Below are positions 31,023 to 39,396 of a stretch of DNA of 39,575 nucleotides, piece after piece. The DNA is taken from the NCBI RefSeq assembly GCF_014647795.1, contig NZ_BMPW01000042.1:1-39575 (forward strand). The letters are read 5' to 3'. The notes beneath the pieces are model-generated. The model saw only the letters and a list, made by a program, of their open reading frames with translations, was not told the origin of the DNA and did not search any database. How positions within the stretch are numbered: position 1 is the first letter of the stretch; the number at the start of each line of letters is the position of its first letter. Source of the DNA: Actinoplanes campanulatus. GTDB lineage: Bacteria; Actinomycetota; Actinomycetes; Mycobacteriales; Micromonosporaceae. Made by a program: the position numbers and the translations under genes.

Positions 31023-32590
31023 CCACGCTGCGGGCGCTGACCGGCCACGCCCTGCTCGGTTTCGCCCGCAACCCGGTCGCCGCGTTCTTCACCCTCGGCT
31101 TCCCGGTCGCCTTCCTGGTCATCGTGGGCGCCATCATCGGCGACCAGGACGCCGGCGGGGTACCGGTCGCCCAGTACCTGGTGCCGCCGTTCGCCGTCTT
31201 CGGCGTGGCGCAGGCGTCGTTCGTGCTGCTCGCCGTGGACACCGCCGGAATGCGCGACAGCGGGGTGCTCCTGCGATTGCGGGCCGCGCCAGTCCCATCC
31301 TGGATCGTGCTCGGGGCCCGGATAGCCGCGTCGGTGGTGATCTCGGCGACCACCGTGGCGCTGCTGACCGCGGTGGGCGTGCTCGGCTACGACGTGGTGG
31401 TCGTCCGGCACAAGGTGCCCGCGCTGCTGGTGACGCTGCTGCTGGGCATCGCCTGCTGCGCCGCGCTCGGGCTGGCGCTGGCCGCGCTGGCCCGGACCGT
31501 CCTGGTGGCGCAGACGCTGGCGCAGGGCCTGCTGATCACTTTGGCGTTCATCTCGGACGTGTTCATCGTCGGCGCCGACCTGCCACGCTGGCTGGACGTG
31601 ATCGGCTCGGTGCTGCCCCTCAAGCACTTCGCCCGAGCCATGGCCGAGACGTTCCACCCGGGCGGCGGATCCGGCTTCTCCCCCGGCCACCTGGCCGTCC
31701 TGGCGATCTGGACGGTGGCCGGGATCCTGGTGACGCGGGCCGCCTTCTCCTGGCAGCCACGCGACGCCCGGACCCCGGTCACGGCCGGAGCGGCAAGCAC
31801 TCCGCCGACGGCCCGCCTGTCGCCACCGTCGGTCGCGGCCCGACCGTCGCCGTTGGGCGTACAGATCGGATATGCCCTGCTCGGGCTGCGCCGCGAGATG
31901 ATGGCGGTGTTCTTCTCGGTGGTGTTCCCGGCGTTGCTGCTGGCGCTGTTCCCGACCGTATTCGGCGACCAGCCGGTGCACGGCATGCCGATGGCCCAGT
32001 ACCTGTACGCCGGCATGATCGCCTACACCGTGGCGGTCGCCGCCTTCGTGGACATGCCCGAGTCGGTGGTCGGCGCGCGGGCCGCCGGGGTCCTCAAACG
32101 ACTGCGCGGCACCCCACTGCCGTTCCGCTGGTACTTCGGCGGGCGGGTGTCGGCCGCGCTGATCGTCGCGCTGATCGCCGCCGCCGTGCTCACCGTCGTC
32201 GGCGTGGGCTTCCTCGGCGTACGCCTCGATGTCGCCCGCCTGCCGGCGCTGCTGCTCGCCGTCGTCGCCGGGACACTATGTTTTGCGGCGCTCGGCCTCG
32301 CGGTCGCCGCCCTGCTGCCGTCGGCCCGCTCGATCGTCCCGGTCACTCTCGGCACGCTGCTGCCGCTCTGCTTCATCTCGGAGATCTTCGTGGTCGGCGA
32401 CGCGCCGCTGCCCGACTGGCTCACCACGCTCGCCGACGTGTTCCCGCTACGGCACCTGCTCCAGGCGGTGCTCGCAGCGACCACACCGGACGCCGCCGGG
32501 ACCGGATTCACCCCTGCCCACGTGGCCGTCCTGACCGTCTGGACGGCGTTGTCCCTGGCCGTCGTCTGGAGGCGCCGAGCCGACCTTTGA
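31019..32590 (+). CDS. ABC-2 permease, two permease units fused in one chain
   Basis: 523 residues made of two homologous ABC-2 units. Unit 1 (about 1-250): LLGFARNPVAAFFTLGFPVA, VAQYLVPPFAVFGVAQASFV, LITLAFISDVFIVGADLP and VLPLKHFARAMAETFHP. Unit 2 (about 280-523) repeats the pattern: LLGLRREMMAVFFSVVFPAL, MAQYLYAGMIAYTVAVAAFV, LCFISEIFVVGDAPLPDWL and VFPLRHLLQAVLAATTP. Each unit has about six helices, so the chain supplies a whole membrane dimer for the ATPase. A proline/serine-rich linker joins them. It arose by duplication and fusion; the two halves have diverged. Confidence 0.88.
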   Translation: MTTLRALTGHALLGFARNPVAAFFTLGFPVAFLVIVGAIIGDQDAGGVPVAQYLVPPFAVFGVAQASFVLLAVDTAGMRDSGVLLRLRAAPVPSWIVLGARIAASVVISATTVALLTAVGVLGYDVVVVRHKVPALLVTLLLGIACCAALGLALAALARTVLVAQTLAQGLLITLAFISDVFIVGADLPRWLDVIGSVLPLKHFARAMAETFHPGGGSGFSPGHLAVLAIWTVAGILVTRAAFSWQPRDARTPVTAGAASTPPTARLSPPSVAARPSPLGVQIGYALLGLRREMMAVFFSVVFPALLLALFPTVFGDQPVHGMPMAQYLYAGMIAYTVAVAAFVDMPESVVGARAAGVLKRLRGTPLPFRWYFGGRVSAALIVALIAAAVLTVVGVGFLGVRLDVARLPALLLAVVAGTLCFAALGLAVAALLPSARSIVPVTLGTLLPLCFISEIFVVGDAPLPDWLTTLADVFPLRHLLQAVLAATTPDAAGTGFTPAHVAVLTVWTALSLAVVWRRRADL

Positions 32591-32623
32591 CTCCCTGCTC
32601 GTACCGACCGGCCTCGAAGGACG

Positions 32624-32998
32624 GTGCCGAAGACCCTGTCCCCCGACCACATTGCTGCTCGCCGGGCTCGTCACCGCGCCGCTCAGCTCGCTGGCGCTGT
32701 TCCTACCGTCGCGGCGGGCGGCGACTCGGCCGCCGGCCGGATCCTGGCCTCGACGGCGGCCACCGCGCTTCTCGCGCTCATCCTCCATCTCCTGCTCATC
32801 GCGCTCGAGGTCGACCCCCCGGTGGTGCGCGGCGCGACAACCGCCTACGTCGGGCTCTCCTGGTCTGGCTGCCGTTCACCCGAGACTGGACAACGCGGGC
32901 CCATGTCGCCTGGGCGTCGAGCGTCCTGAGATCACCGTGCCGCTGACCGCGCCGGAGCTGACCGGTCGGCAGATCGCCATCACCAAGAAGTGACCTCA
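32624..32998 (+). pseudogene. Small membrane protein scattered over several frames
   Basis: Hydrophobic pieces appear in succession in different frames: LLLAGLVTAPLSSLALFLPS, then AAGRILASTAATALLALILH and LLLIALEVDPPVVRGATTAY, then LLVWLPFTRDWTTRAHVAWA. Joined, they would make a three-helix membrane protein. Each junction needs a one-base shift. A further piece, PEITVPLTAPELTGRQIAIT, ends at the stop at 32990-32992 and may be another gene's tail. I do not recognise the family. It follows the exporter operon and precedes a hairpin. Confidence 0.4.
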
Positions 32999-33003
32999 TG
33001 ACA

Positions 33004-33036
33004 GACACCGGCCTGCGCGTCGCGCCGGCCGGTGTC
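33004..33036 (+). terminator. Hairpin after the exporter/membrane relic region
   Basis: GACACCGGCC (33004-33013) pairs with GGCCGGTGTC (33027-33036) around a 13-base loop, in terminator position before the next promoter region. Confidence 0.6.
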
Positions 33037-33056
33037 ATCTCCGCGCCCGGCCAGGA

Positions 33057-33104
33057 GGGACTTCCGGCTCCAACATGCCGGGCACGTCCGGGACCTCCGG
33101 CCCT
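33057..33104 (+). promoter_or_regulatory. Two DosR-like boxes before tandem USP
   Basis: GGGACTTCCGGCTCC (33057-33071) and GGGACCTCCGGCCCT (33090-33104) are 33 bases apart, about three helical turns. The nearer one is 57 bases before the ATG at 33162. Confidence 0.65.
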
Positions 33105-33161
33105 GTCGAGGGGATTCGACGGGAACGACGATTCAGGAAGAACCCGAGAACGGGGGACATC

Positions 33162-34058
33162 ATGCGGACGCAGACCATCGCCGTGGCTGCCGACGGCACC
33201 GACGCCAGCCGGTCCGCGATCACCTGGGCAGCCGCCGAAGCGCAACGCCGTCAGCAGCCACTGCGCATCGTGCACGTTCTGGACTGGGAGTGGTCGGCCG
33301 CAGGCTACGGCTATACCGGCGAGCAGTTCGAGACCGACCGACGACGCGCGGAGGCCCTCGCCGACGAGGCGTCCCGGTACGCGCGGGACGCCGAACCGGG
33401 AATCGCGGTGAAGACAGACGTGATCGTCGGTGACCCGGCCGCCCAACTGATCATCGACTCGGAGAACGCGGGCCTGCTGGTCCTCGGTCACCGCGGTCAT
33501 GACGGCTTCACCGGACTTCACCTCGGGTCGGTCAGTCAGCGGGTCGCCGCCCATGCGCACTGTTCCGTGGCGGTGATCCGCGAGAACATCCGGGACGACC
33601 GGCTGCCGGTCGCCGCCGGCATAGACGACTCCCTCGCCGCCGACGGCGTACTGGAGGCGGCGTTCACCACGGCTCATCAGCGAAACGTGAACCTGACGCT
33701 GATTCGCTGCTGCCTGCCGCCGTTCCCGCACCATCGGGACGGCTTTCCACCAGCCGACGTGCACACCACACGGCAGGATGAGGTCGAGGATGGCCGGCTC
33801 GCAACACTGGTGGAGCCATGGCAAGCCAAGTTCCCGGATGTCCGCGTGGAGCCGTCGGTGTCGCACGGCAGCGCCGCGGGAGTGCTGGTCGGCCTGTCGC
33901 ACGACGCCCAGCTGGTGATCGTCGGCAGCCGGGGCCACGGTGTGATCGCCGGAGCTTTGCTCGGCTCGACCGGCCTGCAACTGCTGCGTCGCGCCGCATG
34001 CCCGGTGTTGATCGTCCGTCCCGAGCCGGAAGCCGGCAAGGCGAGAATGATCGAGTAA
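33162..34058 (+). CDS. Tandem-domain universal stress protein
   Basis: 298 residues, two intact USP units. Domain 1: TIAVAADGTDASRSAITWAA, VIVGDPAAQLIID, ATP loop GHRGHDGFTGLHLGSVSQRV, end CSVAVIREN. Domain 2: LPVAAGIDDSLAADGVLEAA, LVIVGSRGHGVIAGALLGST (G-2x-G-9x-G-S) and RRAACPVLIVRPEPEA. Both nucleotide loops look complete, so ATP binding is likely. GGGGGAC before the ATG is a modest ribosome binding site. A single-domain USP follows 56 bases downstream with no box of its own, suggesting one transcript. Confidence 0.92.
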   Translation: MRTQTIAVAADGTDASRSAITWAAAEAQRRQQPLRIVHVLDWEWSAAGYGYTGEQFETDRRRAEALADEASRYARDAEPGIAVKTDVIVGDPAAQLIIDSENAGLLVLGHRGHDGFTGLHLGSVSQRVAAHAHCSVAVIRENIRDDRLPVAAGIDDSLAADGVLEAAFTTAHQRNVNLTLIRCCLPPFPHHRDGFPPADVHTTRQDEVEDGRLATLVEPWQAKFPDVRVEPSVSHGSAAGVLVGLSHDAQLVIVGSRGHGVIAGALLGSTGLQLLRRAACPVLIVRPEPEAGKARMIE

Positions 34059-34114
34059 CCCGCCCCGACCCTGCACCGCCTGCCGGGGCCGGGCGGCCGT
34101 CGAAGGAGGTAGAC

Positions 34115-34597
34115 ATGAGACACCATCTGATCGTCGTGGGCGTGGACGGCTCCGAGAGCGGCCGTCGTGCACTGGAGTGGGCGGCTCAGGAAGCCGCCGA
34201 CCAAGACACCGCCGTCCAAGCGGTGATGGCCTGGCTTTGGGACGGCGCCGCAGGCGAAATGATCACCATGACCTCACCGGACGAGGAACGTCAACGGGCC
34301 GCCGCGATACTCGACCGCGAGGTCAAGGCCGTCGTCGCCGAGCACGGCTCACACGTGCCCATCGCCGCGGAACTCATCGAAGGCTCACCATCGCAGGTGC
34401 TGACCCACGCCGCCCGCGCCGCCGACCTATTGGTCCTGGGTAGCCACGGACACAGCCCGCTACGGCACCGGGTACTCGGCTCGGTCAGCGAATCCTGCGT
34501 CCGCAAAGCCACCTGTCCTGTCGTGGTCATCCCATCCGGCCCCGCCGAACCGGAGCCCGAACGCGAAGCGGTGCTCCGCACCGCCACATCAACCTGA
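34115..34597 (+). CDS. Universal stress protein, single domain
   Basis: 160 residues: LIVVGVDGSESGRRALEWAA, AELIEGSPSQVLTHAARAAD, ATP loop GSHGHSPLRHRVLGSVSESC with the full G-2x-G-9x-G-S pattern, and final strand ATCPVVVIPSG. The start has GAAGGAGGT six bases upstream. The gene appears intact and probably shares the promoter of the preceding tandem USP. A hairpin 46 bases after the stop ends the transcript. Confidence 0.92.
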   Translation: MRHHLIVVGVDGSESGRRALEWAAQEAADQDTAVQAVMAWLWDGAAGEMITMTSPDEERQRAAAILDREVKAVVAEHGSHVPIAAELIEGSPSQVLTHAARAADLLVLGSHGHSPLRHRVLGSVSESCVRKATCPVVVIPSGPAEPEPEREAVLRTATST

Positions 34598-34642
34598 GGA
34601 CAAGGAGCGGTGGGGCTGGGCCGACGAGATCGCGCCCGCACT

Positions 34643-34676
34643 GAAAATCCCAGACGGCTCGCCGCCCGGGATTTTC
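34643..34676 (+). terminator. Hairpin terminator after the USP pair
   Basis: GAAAATCCC (34643-34651) pairs with GGGATTTTC (34668-34676), with a GC-rich inner loop, and ends in TTTTCGG. The AT-rich stem is unusual here and fits a terminator. The remaining bases to 34855 hold no convincing gene. Confidence 0.65.
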
Positions 34677-34855
34677 GGTGTTCGGCACCCACACTCGACG
34701 AACTGATACGCGTCGCTCCGCAGCGACATCCGGCTCAGGGTCCGAGACCCCGAGCCGGATGCGGTCGGGAACATAGCGCAGGAACTGGCGGGCCGCGCGG
34801 AGTCGGTCCGGGCCGACGTCGTACGCCCGCTCGGGTGGAGGACAGACGACAGCGT

Positions 34856-35131
34856 TCAAACTGTGAGATGCATCGGACGTTGGGTGACCTGCGCAATGTC
34901 CTCTGCGCTGAGCGTCATCAACTGATGGGACAGGTCCGCCAACGCCCGCGCGGCCGCCAGTTCGTCGCCGATCTCCGCCACCTCCATGTCGGAGGGCCGG
35001 CGGGCGGCACGTCCCTCGCCCCGTATCGACATCCGCGCGTCGGTACGCAGAACCGCGCGCGCGTACGTCCGACGTTTCTCTTCGTGCTCCGCAATAGTGA
35101 TCTCGACCGTCCAGGTCCGCTTATCACTCAC
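34856..35131 (-). CDS. DUF1876 family protein
   Basis: 91 residues from the GTG at 35131: MSDKRTWTVEITIAEHEEKR, TYARAVLRTDARMSIRGEGR, then GDELAAARALADLSHQLMTL. The beta-beta-beta-alpha pattern and the W-V-I start match the DUF1876 family, small dsRBD-like proteins of actinobacteria often induced with dormancy genes (Rv1738 type). AGAGGTGG lies before this GTG; upstream GTGs are possible. It follows the tandem USP at 35191 by 59 bases and is probably co-transcribed with it. A role in ribosome or nucleic-acid binding has been proposed for relatives. Confidence 0.85.
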   Translation of the reverse strand: MSDKRTWTVEITIAEHEEKRRTYARAVLRTDARMSIRGEGRAARRPSDMEVAEIGDELAAARALADLSHQLMTLSAEDIAQVTQRPMHLTV

Positions 35132-35190
35132 GGTCACCACCTCTTCGTTGGGCGATCCCGCCCGGGGCCGGCTGGCGAACGCGCTTCGAT

Positions 35191-36096
35191 TCAGCCGATC
35201 AGGAAGACAGGGCAGTCGGCGTGCTGAACCATGGCCCGGCTCACCGAGCCGAGCATCGTCACCGGGTTGATACCGACACCACGCCGGCCCACCACGACGG
35301 CGGCAGCCCGCCGGGAATAGTCGATCAGCGCGGGCGACGGGTCCGCGTCCACGGTCCGGCGATGTACGACAACACCGCCGACGATCTCGGTCCGCTCGCA
35401 AGTCGTGGCATTCGGCTGTGCGTGCAGTACCACCAGCTCGCATCCACGCAGCCGTGCCTCCTCCAAAGCGAACGCGACAGCCGAAGTCATCAGCGCTGGG
35501 TTGTCCACGCCGACGACCAATGGCAACGCACCGAACCCGGATTCGGGCGGCCAGTACGGCATACGAACCACCATGACGATCCCGGAATGCTGAGCAGCCA
35601 CCTGATCGCCGACAGTCAGCCCGAGCATCGTGCCCACGGCCTTGTGCCGGTGCCCGACGACGAGCAGGTCCGCATTGCGGCCTTCGACGAGCAGCGACGA
35701 CACAGCCGATCCGATCGCCAGATGCCGGGTCACCGCCACCTCCGGCGCAGCCACGTGCACACGATCCACCAGCCGGTCAAGCAACTGGGAACCGGCCGCC
35801 CGCGTGGCCTGACGTACACCGGAATGCTGCGCGTGCACCAGCCGCAACTCCCAGCCGTGCAGGTGCGCTTCTATCGCAGCGTGATCCAACGCCGTGCAAC
35901 CGGCGGGCGAGTCGTCCACACCCACCACAATCGTTCCAGGAAGCGTCGCCGTGGCCGTCGCGGGAGCGGGCGGCGCTGCCGGGGCCGACCTGCCGAAAGC
36001 CGCAAGGTACCCCTGAAGGGCATCCGCGTAGCACTTCGGGTGGGAACCGGCGTGACCGGGCTCCTGGAGGACCTGATACTTGCCGCTCTCATTCAT
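35191..36096 (-). CDS. Tandem USP with an unusual N-terminal extension
   Basis: 301 residues. A roughly 53-residue leader (MNESGKYQVLQEPGHAGSHP, then KCYADALQGYLAAFG and a Pro/Ala linker) precedes domain 1 (TIVVGVDDSPAGCTALDHAA, LLVVGHRHKAVGTMLGLTVG). Domain 2: LPLVVGVDNPALMTSAVAFA, ATP loop GRRGVGINPVTMLGSVSRAM (complete) and ADCPVFLIG. Domain 1 lacks the usual loop. The leader contains two His and one Cys (GHAGSHPKCY) and is not part of the USP fold. GGAGGTGG lies five bases before the ATG. A box lies 69 bases upstream. DUF1876 follows in the same direction. Confidence 0.9.
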   Translation of the reverse strand: MNESGKYQVLQEPGHAGSHPKCYADALQGYLAAFGRSAPAAPPAPATATATLPGTIVVGVDDSPAGCTALDHAAIEAHLHGWELRLVHAQHSGVRQATRAAGSQLLDRLVDRVHVAAPEVAVTRHLAIGSAVSSLLVEGRNADLLVVGHRHKAVGTMLGLTVGDQVAAQHSGIVMVVRMPYWPPESGFGALPLVVGVDNPALMTSAVAFALEEARLRGCELVVLHAQPNATTCERTEIVGGVVVHRRTVDADPSPALIDYSRRAAAVVVGRRGVGINPVTMLGSVSRAMVQHADCPVFLIG

Positions 36097-36164
36097 GATC
36101 CACCTCCAGCGCCATTTCCGATTTTCCTCCTTTTTAAGTACATCGGGTGGGTCGCTCGATAGCT

Positions 36165-36509
<345 letters not shown>

Positions 36510-36513
<4 letters not shown>

Positions 36514-36740
36514 CCGTGGGACGCACAGCCGTACTCGGCGATCCTGTCGCAGTGCGGGGCTGGGGCCTCACGGGCTTGCTGACGGTGAGCGCCGAGGGCG
36601 CCGCCGCTGTCCGGGCCGCTGGGCCGCGCTGCCCGACGATGTGGACCTGGTGCTGCTTACCGCGGCGGCGCACGTACTCGGGGAGGCAACCGAGACCAGA
36701 TTGGTGGCGGTGCGGTTGCGCTCGGTGGCGACCGCGGCAT
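36510..36740 (+). pseudogene. V-type ATPase subunit F relic
   Basis: From the GTG at 36510: GRTAVLGDPVAVRGWGLTGL, then VSAEGAAAVRAAG. A one-base loss at about 36620 moves the frame to ALPDDVDLVLLTAAAHVLGE and ATETRLVAV. This matches the Rossmann-like F subunit of V/A-type ATPases (A-LGD-V-G-L-GV, then V-LVLLT-AA). The C-terminal half is lost near the facing small membrane gene. No other V-ATPase subunit genes are in the window. Confidence 0.55.
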
Positions 36741-37190
36741 CCGGTTGGCCTTGCCACCACCATCGGCCAGCGCGACGTACACCTGGACCCACCTGATGGG
36801 CCTGCGGTATCCGACCGAAGTCCGGTGCGTCCTGCCGGATCGGCATCCCGACGACCCATCACCCGGTTCCAGCACGTTACCCGGAGCCGAGTCCGCGGTG
36901 CGCGCCGCGCCCTTCTCCGGCACCGACAGGGGGTGTTCCTCGTCGTCGCGCGCCGCTATCCGCTCCGACGCACGCTGGTACTGCGCCCAGTTGATCTCGC
37001 CCTGCAGCGGCAGGTCGGCCAACGCTCCCTCCAGCGTGGTGGGCGGCGGCGCGTCATCCGCCTTCGCCTCGTCTGGGGCGGCACTTTCGGCCTTGATCGC
37101 CTTACGTAAAGCGGGCCATACAACGAACAGGGTGATGGCGAACGCGACCGCGATGTACGCGACCAGGAAAAGCCTGATGACCATCTCCAT
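36657..37190 (-). CDS. Small membrane protein with conserved SHOCT-like tail (paralogue 3, extended)
   Basis: From the ATG at 37190: one membrane helix (VIRLFLVAYIAVAFAITLFV), an acidic linker, then PPTTLEGALADLPLQGEI, AQYQRASERIAARDDEEHPL and SVPEKG, the same block as paralogues at 18499 and 38475. Those stop soon after SVP/SAP; this one runs on for another 85 residues of low-complexity Arg/Pro sequence that overlaps the antisense V-ATPase F relic, so the native stop was probably lost in a deletion. The ribosome binding site is weak. A short palindrome at 37228-37239 lies 38 bases upstream. Confidence 0.65.
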   Translation of the reverse strand: MEMVIRLFLVAYIAVAFAITLFVVWPALRKAIKAESAAPDEAKADDAPPPTTLEGALADLPLQGEINWAQYQRASERIAARDDEEHPLSVPEKGAARTADSAPGNVLEPGDGSSGCRSGRTHRTSVGYRRPIRWVQVYVALADGGGKANRMPRSPPSATAPPPIWSRLPPRVRAPPR

Positions 37191-37227
37191 CGATACCAAT
37201 CTTCGTCCCACGTTATTTGCGCGGCAA

Positions 37228-37239
37228 GAACGAAGGTTC
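37228..37239 (-). promoter_or_regulatory. Palindromic box variant before paralogue 3
   Basis: GAACGAAGGTTC is the core of the 18837 box (GGGACGAAGGTTCCC) with changed flanks. It lies 38 bases before the ATG at 37190 in the 71-base gap after the nitroreductase gene. Confidence 0.4.
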
Positions 37240-37261
37240 GGATCTCGACCCCTTCGGCCGG

Positions 37262-38239
37262 TCAGCCAGTCTTCATCAGCACCTCGGAGAGCGACCGCCG
37301 CGGGCTTCCGCCGGCCATCTGCGACCGGCCGTAGCCGACCCGCAGCACAATCTGCGGGAAGAGCCCGGCAACCCGGGTAGCCAAGGCCTTGCGCACTGCG
37401 GGAACCTCGACCGGTTGACTGATCGGCATGGTGGCCAAACCCAGCCAGGTGGCGGTCAGCAGCACTCGTTGCAGAGCCTGCCCGGCCCGAAGCCAGTCGA
37501 TCGGGGCGTCGTAACCGGTGGCCAGCACCATGATGGCCGGATAGGGCTCGAACGGCTCGGCGTGACGGTGCAGCGGCGAGGCGGCCGCAAAGTCGCGAAC
37601 CGGCACCACCTCGAGAGCGTCACACGGTCCGGCCGCCCACACCGGGACCCCGTCGTGCCGCAACCGAGAATCCGTGTACCTGTCCAGCTCTCGCCGATAC
37701 TCGGGCTGGTCCCGCAGCCAGCGATCGGCGCCCCAGGCCAGATCCAGCACCGTGTCCCGGCCGGCTGGGGCGATGGCGATCAGCACGGCGCCTTCCCGGC
37801 GTGCGGCGTCACGCAACTGGCCGAGCATGTCGGCGGAGACCGACACTTGCGCGAACGGCCACCGATTGGTGTGCCGGTACGGGATCGCGGCGGCGAGAGC
37901 AACGGTCGGGGCGTCGACCGGCACCACACGGGTCAGATTCACCCGGGCCGCCAATGTCGGGTCCCCCGGTTCAGGCCACAACTCCTCGACGGTGTCATAG
38001 CCTGCTCGCCGCAGAGCGACCCGCAGCGTGAAGACCGCCGCGCCCACACTGATCAGCAGTTCCCGGCCCTCCGGGTCGATCACCCCAAGGCCGCGAGTGA
38101 GGTCGGCATGAACCTCGATCGACGACCGCCTGATACGGAACAGCCAAGGCTGACTGTTGTGCAGCGACGGCGCCCGAACAGCAGAGCGCACACATTCTGT
38201 GAGTATCCCCCGCGACGGCGGGACGAAGGACGTGTCCAT
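37262..38239 (-). CDS. Acg-family nitroreductase-like flavoprotein
   Basis: 325 residues from the ATG at 38239 (GGAGGAGG upstream). Two nitroreductase-like halves: RSAVRAPSLHNSQPWLFRI with the Acg hallmark (SxHNxQPW), LISVGAAVFTLRVALRRAGY, RHTNRWPFA, then LRHDGVPVWAAGP and the second half GQALQRVLLTATWLGLATMP, ISQPVEVPAVRKAL and the C-terminal QIVLRVGYG. Family proteins (Rv2032 Acg) bind FMN and are thought to sequester it rather than reduce substrates; Rv2032 is a classical DosR target. Two boxes lie 64-109 bases upstream. It is followed by the small membrane paralogue 3. Confidence 0.88.
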   Translation of the reverse strand: MDTSFVPPSRGILTECVRSAVRAPSLHNSQPWLFRIRRSSIEVHADLTRGLGVIDPEGRELLISVGAAVFTLRVALRRAGYDTVEELWPEPGDPTLAARVNLTRVVPVDAPTVALAAAIPYRHTNRWPFAQVSVSADMLGQLRDAARREGAVLIAIAPAGRDTVLDLAWGADRWLRDQPEYRRELDRYTDSRLRHDGVPVWAAGPCDALEVVPVRDFAAASPLHRHAEPFEPYPAIMVLATGYDAPIDWLRAGQALQRVLLTATWLGLATMPISQPVEVPAVRKALATRVAGLFPQIVLRVGYGRSQMAGGSPRRSLSEVLMKTG

Positions 38240-38302
38240 CACTCCTCCTCCGAGCACACCGAACTCTTCTGTCCAGCACATCGCCGCTGGCCCTCTCCGA
38301 CC

Positions 38303-38348
38303 AGGGCCGTTGGTCCTGCCGGGCACCAGCGCGCGGCCTTTCGGCCCT
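38303..38348 (-). promoter_or_regulatory. Two DosR-like boxes before the Acg gene
   Basis: AGGGCCGTTGGTCCT (38303-38317) and GGCCTTTCGGCCCT (38335-38348) are about 31 bases apart, similar to the pair at 33057. The nearer lies 64 bases from the ATG at 38239. Confidence 0.6.
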
Positions 38349-38474
38349 GGTCACCGCACGAATTGTCTGCTGATGCCGAGGCTCTCCGCCGCCGTGGGCA
38401 GGGCGCCAGCCATCGAACTCGTCATCCCGCGGGATTCACCGGAATGCCGGATCCGAATGCCGGCGGCGGACCCT

Positions 38475-38759
38475 TCAGGCGCAGGCGTCCGGACGATCGT
38501 TGCCGGGCGCCGACAGCGGGTTGCGCTCGTCGTCGCGGGCCGCGAGCCCGGCCAGGGCGGCGTGGTACTGGGTCCGGGTGATCTCCCCGTGCACGAGCTG
38601 AGCCACCAGCGCACCCTCCAGGGTGGTGGGCGCGACGACGCCGTCACCGGCAGCCTCGGCCTTCCTCTCGCCGTCCGGGGTCGTTTCCGTGTCCTCCCGC
38701 GGCAACAGGAGGATCAGGATTGCGATGAACAGCGCCAGGGCTCCGATCGCGATCAACAT
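38475..38759 (-). CDS. Small membrane protein with conserved SHOCT-like tail (paralogue 2)
   Basis: 94 residues: helix MLIAIGALALFIAILILLLP, acidic linker, then APTTLEGALVAQLVHGEI, TQYHAALAGLAARDDERNPL and SAPGNDRPDACA. It is closest to paralogue 1 (18499), sharing ARDDERNPLS and DRPD, and a 51-bp DNA stretch. GGAGGTGG precedes the ATG by 8 bases; an upstream in-frame ATG overlaps that site and is less likely. A perfect palindromic box lies 53 bases upstream. Function unknown. Confidence 0.75.
   Translation of the reverse strand: MLIAIGALALFIAILILLLPREDTETTPDGERKAEAAGDGVVAPTTLEGALVAQLVHGEITRTQYHAALAGLAARDDERNPLSAPGNDRPDACA
38487..38537. repeat. 51-bp copy shared with 18532-18582
   Basis: Same-orientation partner of the segment in paralogue 1; three differences by eye. 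Confidence 0.7.
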
Positions 38760-38811
38760 CCCAACCACCTCCATCAATGCCCATCCTCGGCCGTGCAGGC
38801 GTGGCCCGGCA

Positions 38812-38825
38812 GGGACGAAAGTCCC
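38812..38825 (-). promoter_or_regulatory. Perfect-arm DosR-like palindrome before paralogue 2
   Basis: GGGACGAAAGTCCC has complete GGGAC/GTCCC arms, close to the mycobacterial DosR core GGGACTWWAGTCCC, 53 bases before the ATG at 38759. Confidence 0.65.
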
Positions 38826-39231
38826 GCCGTACGGGGTCCGATGACCGGGACACGCCGACGGGTGCCGAGGTCGCGGACAGACGCCCCGGCGCAGGGGCGC
38901 AGCCTCCCCACAACCGACACGACACTGCTCATGAACGTGCCGTGAGACGCGAAAGGTGGGAGCCGACACCGTCGGCAGGCGGGTGCCCATGGCTCGTTGG
39001 ACCAGCGTGGCCCCGGTCGGGACGTTCGGCTCTGGGCGCCGCGCCGGATCCGCGCCACGCTTCAGTCACCCACCGGCCGGGTGGCGAAGCCCGCCGGCTG
39101 CCGGACGAGACCAATGGTGTGGCCGTCGAGCCACCAGACCCACCGTCGTCAAGACGGGCACCGGATCCGGCGGACCACCGCCCGGCCGGGTGGGACCGGA
39201 ACCGATCCTTGATGGCCCGGGATGGTGAGCC
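38826..39231. other. About 400 bases with no gene seen
   Basis: All frames give Arg/Pro/Gly-rich products without recognisable motifs. The only element is a box-like sequence at 39019-39033 (listed separately). It may contain remains of a deleted gene, but nothing can be named. Confidence 0.5.
39019..39033 (+). promoter_or_regulatory. Orphan DosR-like box
   Basis: GGGACGTTCGGCTCT has one change from consensus. The nearest start is 198 bases away at 39232, further than for all other boxes, consistent with a lost gene between. Confidence 0.45.
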
Positions 39232-39396
39232 ATGGACACGACGGCGTCGTTCACATCGGTGGAACGGCTCGCCGGGGCTTTCCGGGAATTCCTGGGGCCG
39301 CGCACCGCGGCCGCAGGCCCGGCCGGCGCCTTGACCGGCTGGACCGCCGGTCCGCTGCCGGTGGTCGTGCCCCGCACGGAATCGGCGCCGCGATGA
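39232..39396 (+). CDS. Short hypothetical protein coupled to the cation ATPase
   Basis: 54 residues: MDTTASFTSVERLAGAFREF then LGPRTAAAGPAGALTGWTAG and LPVVVPRTESAPR. No family recognised and no membrane helix. The stop overlaps the ATG of the following P-type ATPase (ATGA at 39393-39396), so it may act as a leader for it or be the remnant of a longer gene. GGTGAG before the ATG is a fair ribosome binding site. Confidence 0.4.
   Translation: MDTTASFTSVERLAGAFREFLGPRTAAAGPAGALTGWTAGPLPVVVPRTESAPR

Noticed and set aside
34677-34855. Fragments such as RLRAARQFLRYVPDRIRLGV on the reverse strand
   Set aside because: No start, no recognised family and no continuation; listed only as an intergenic stretch.
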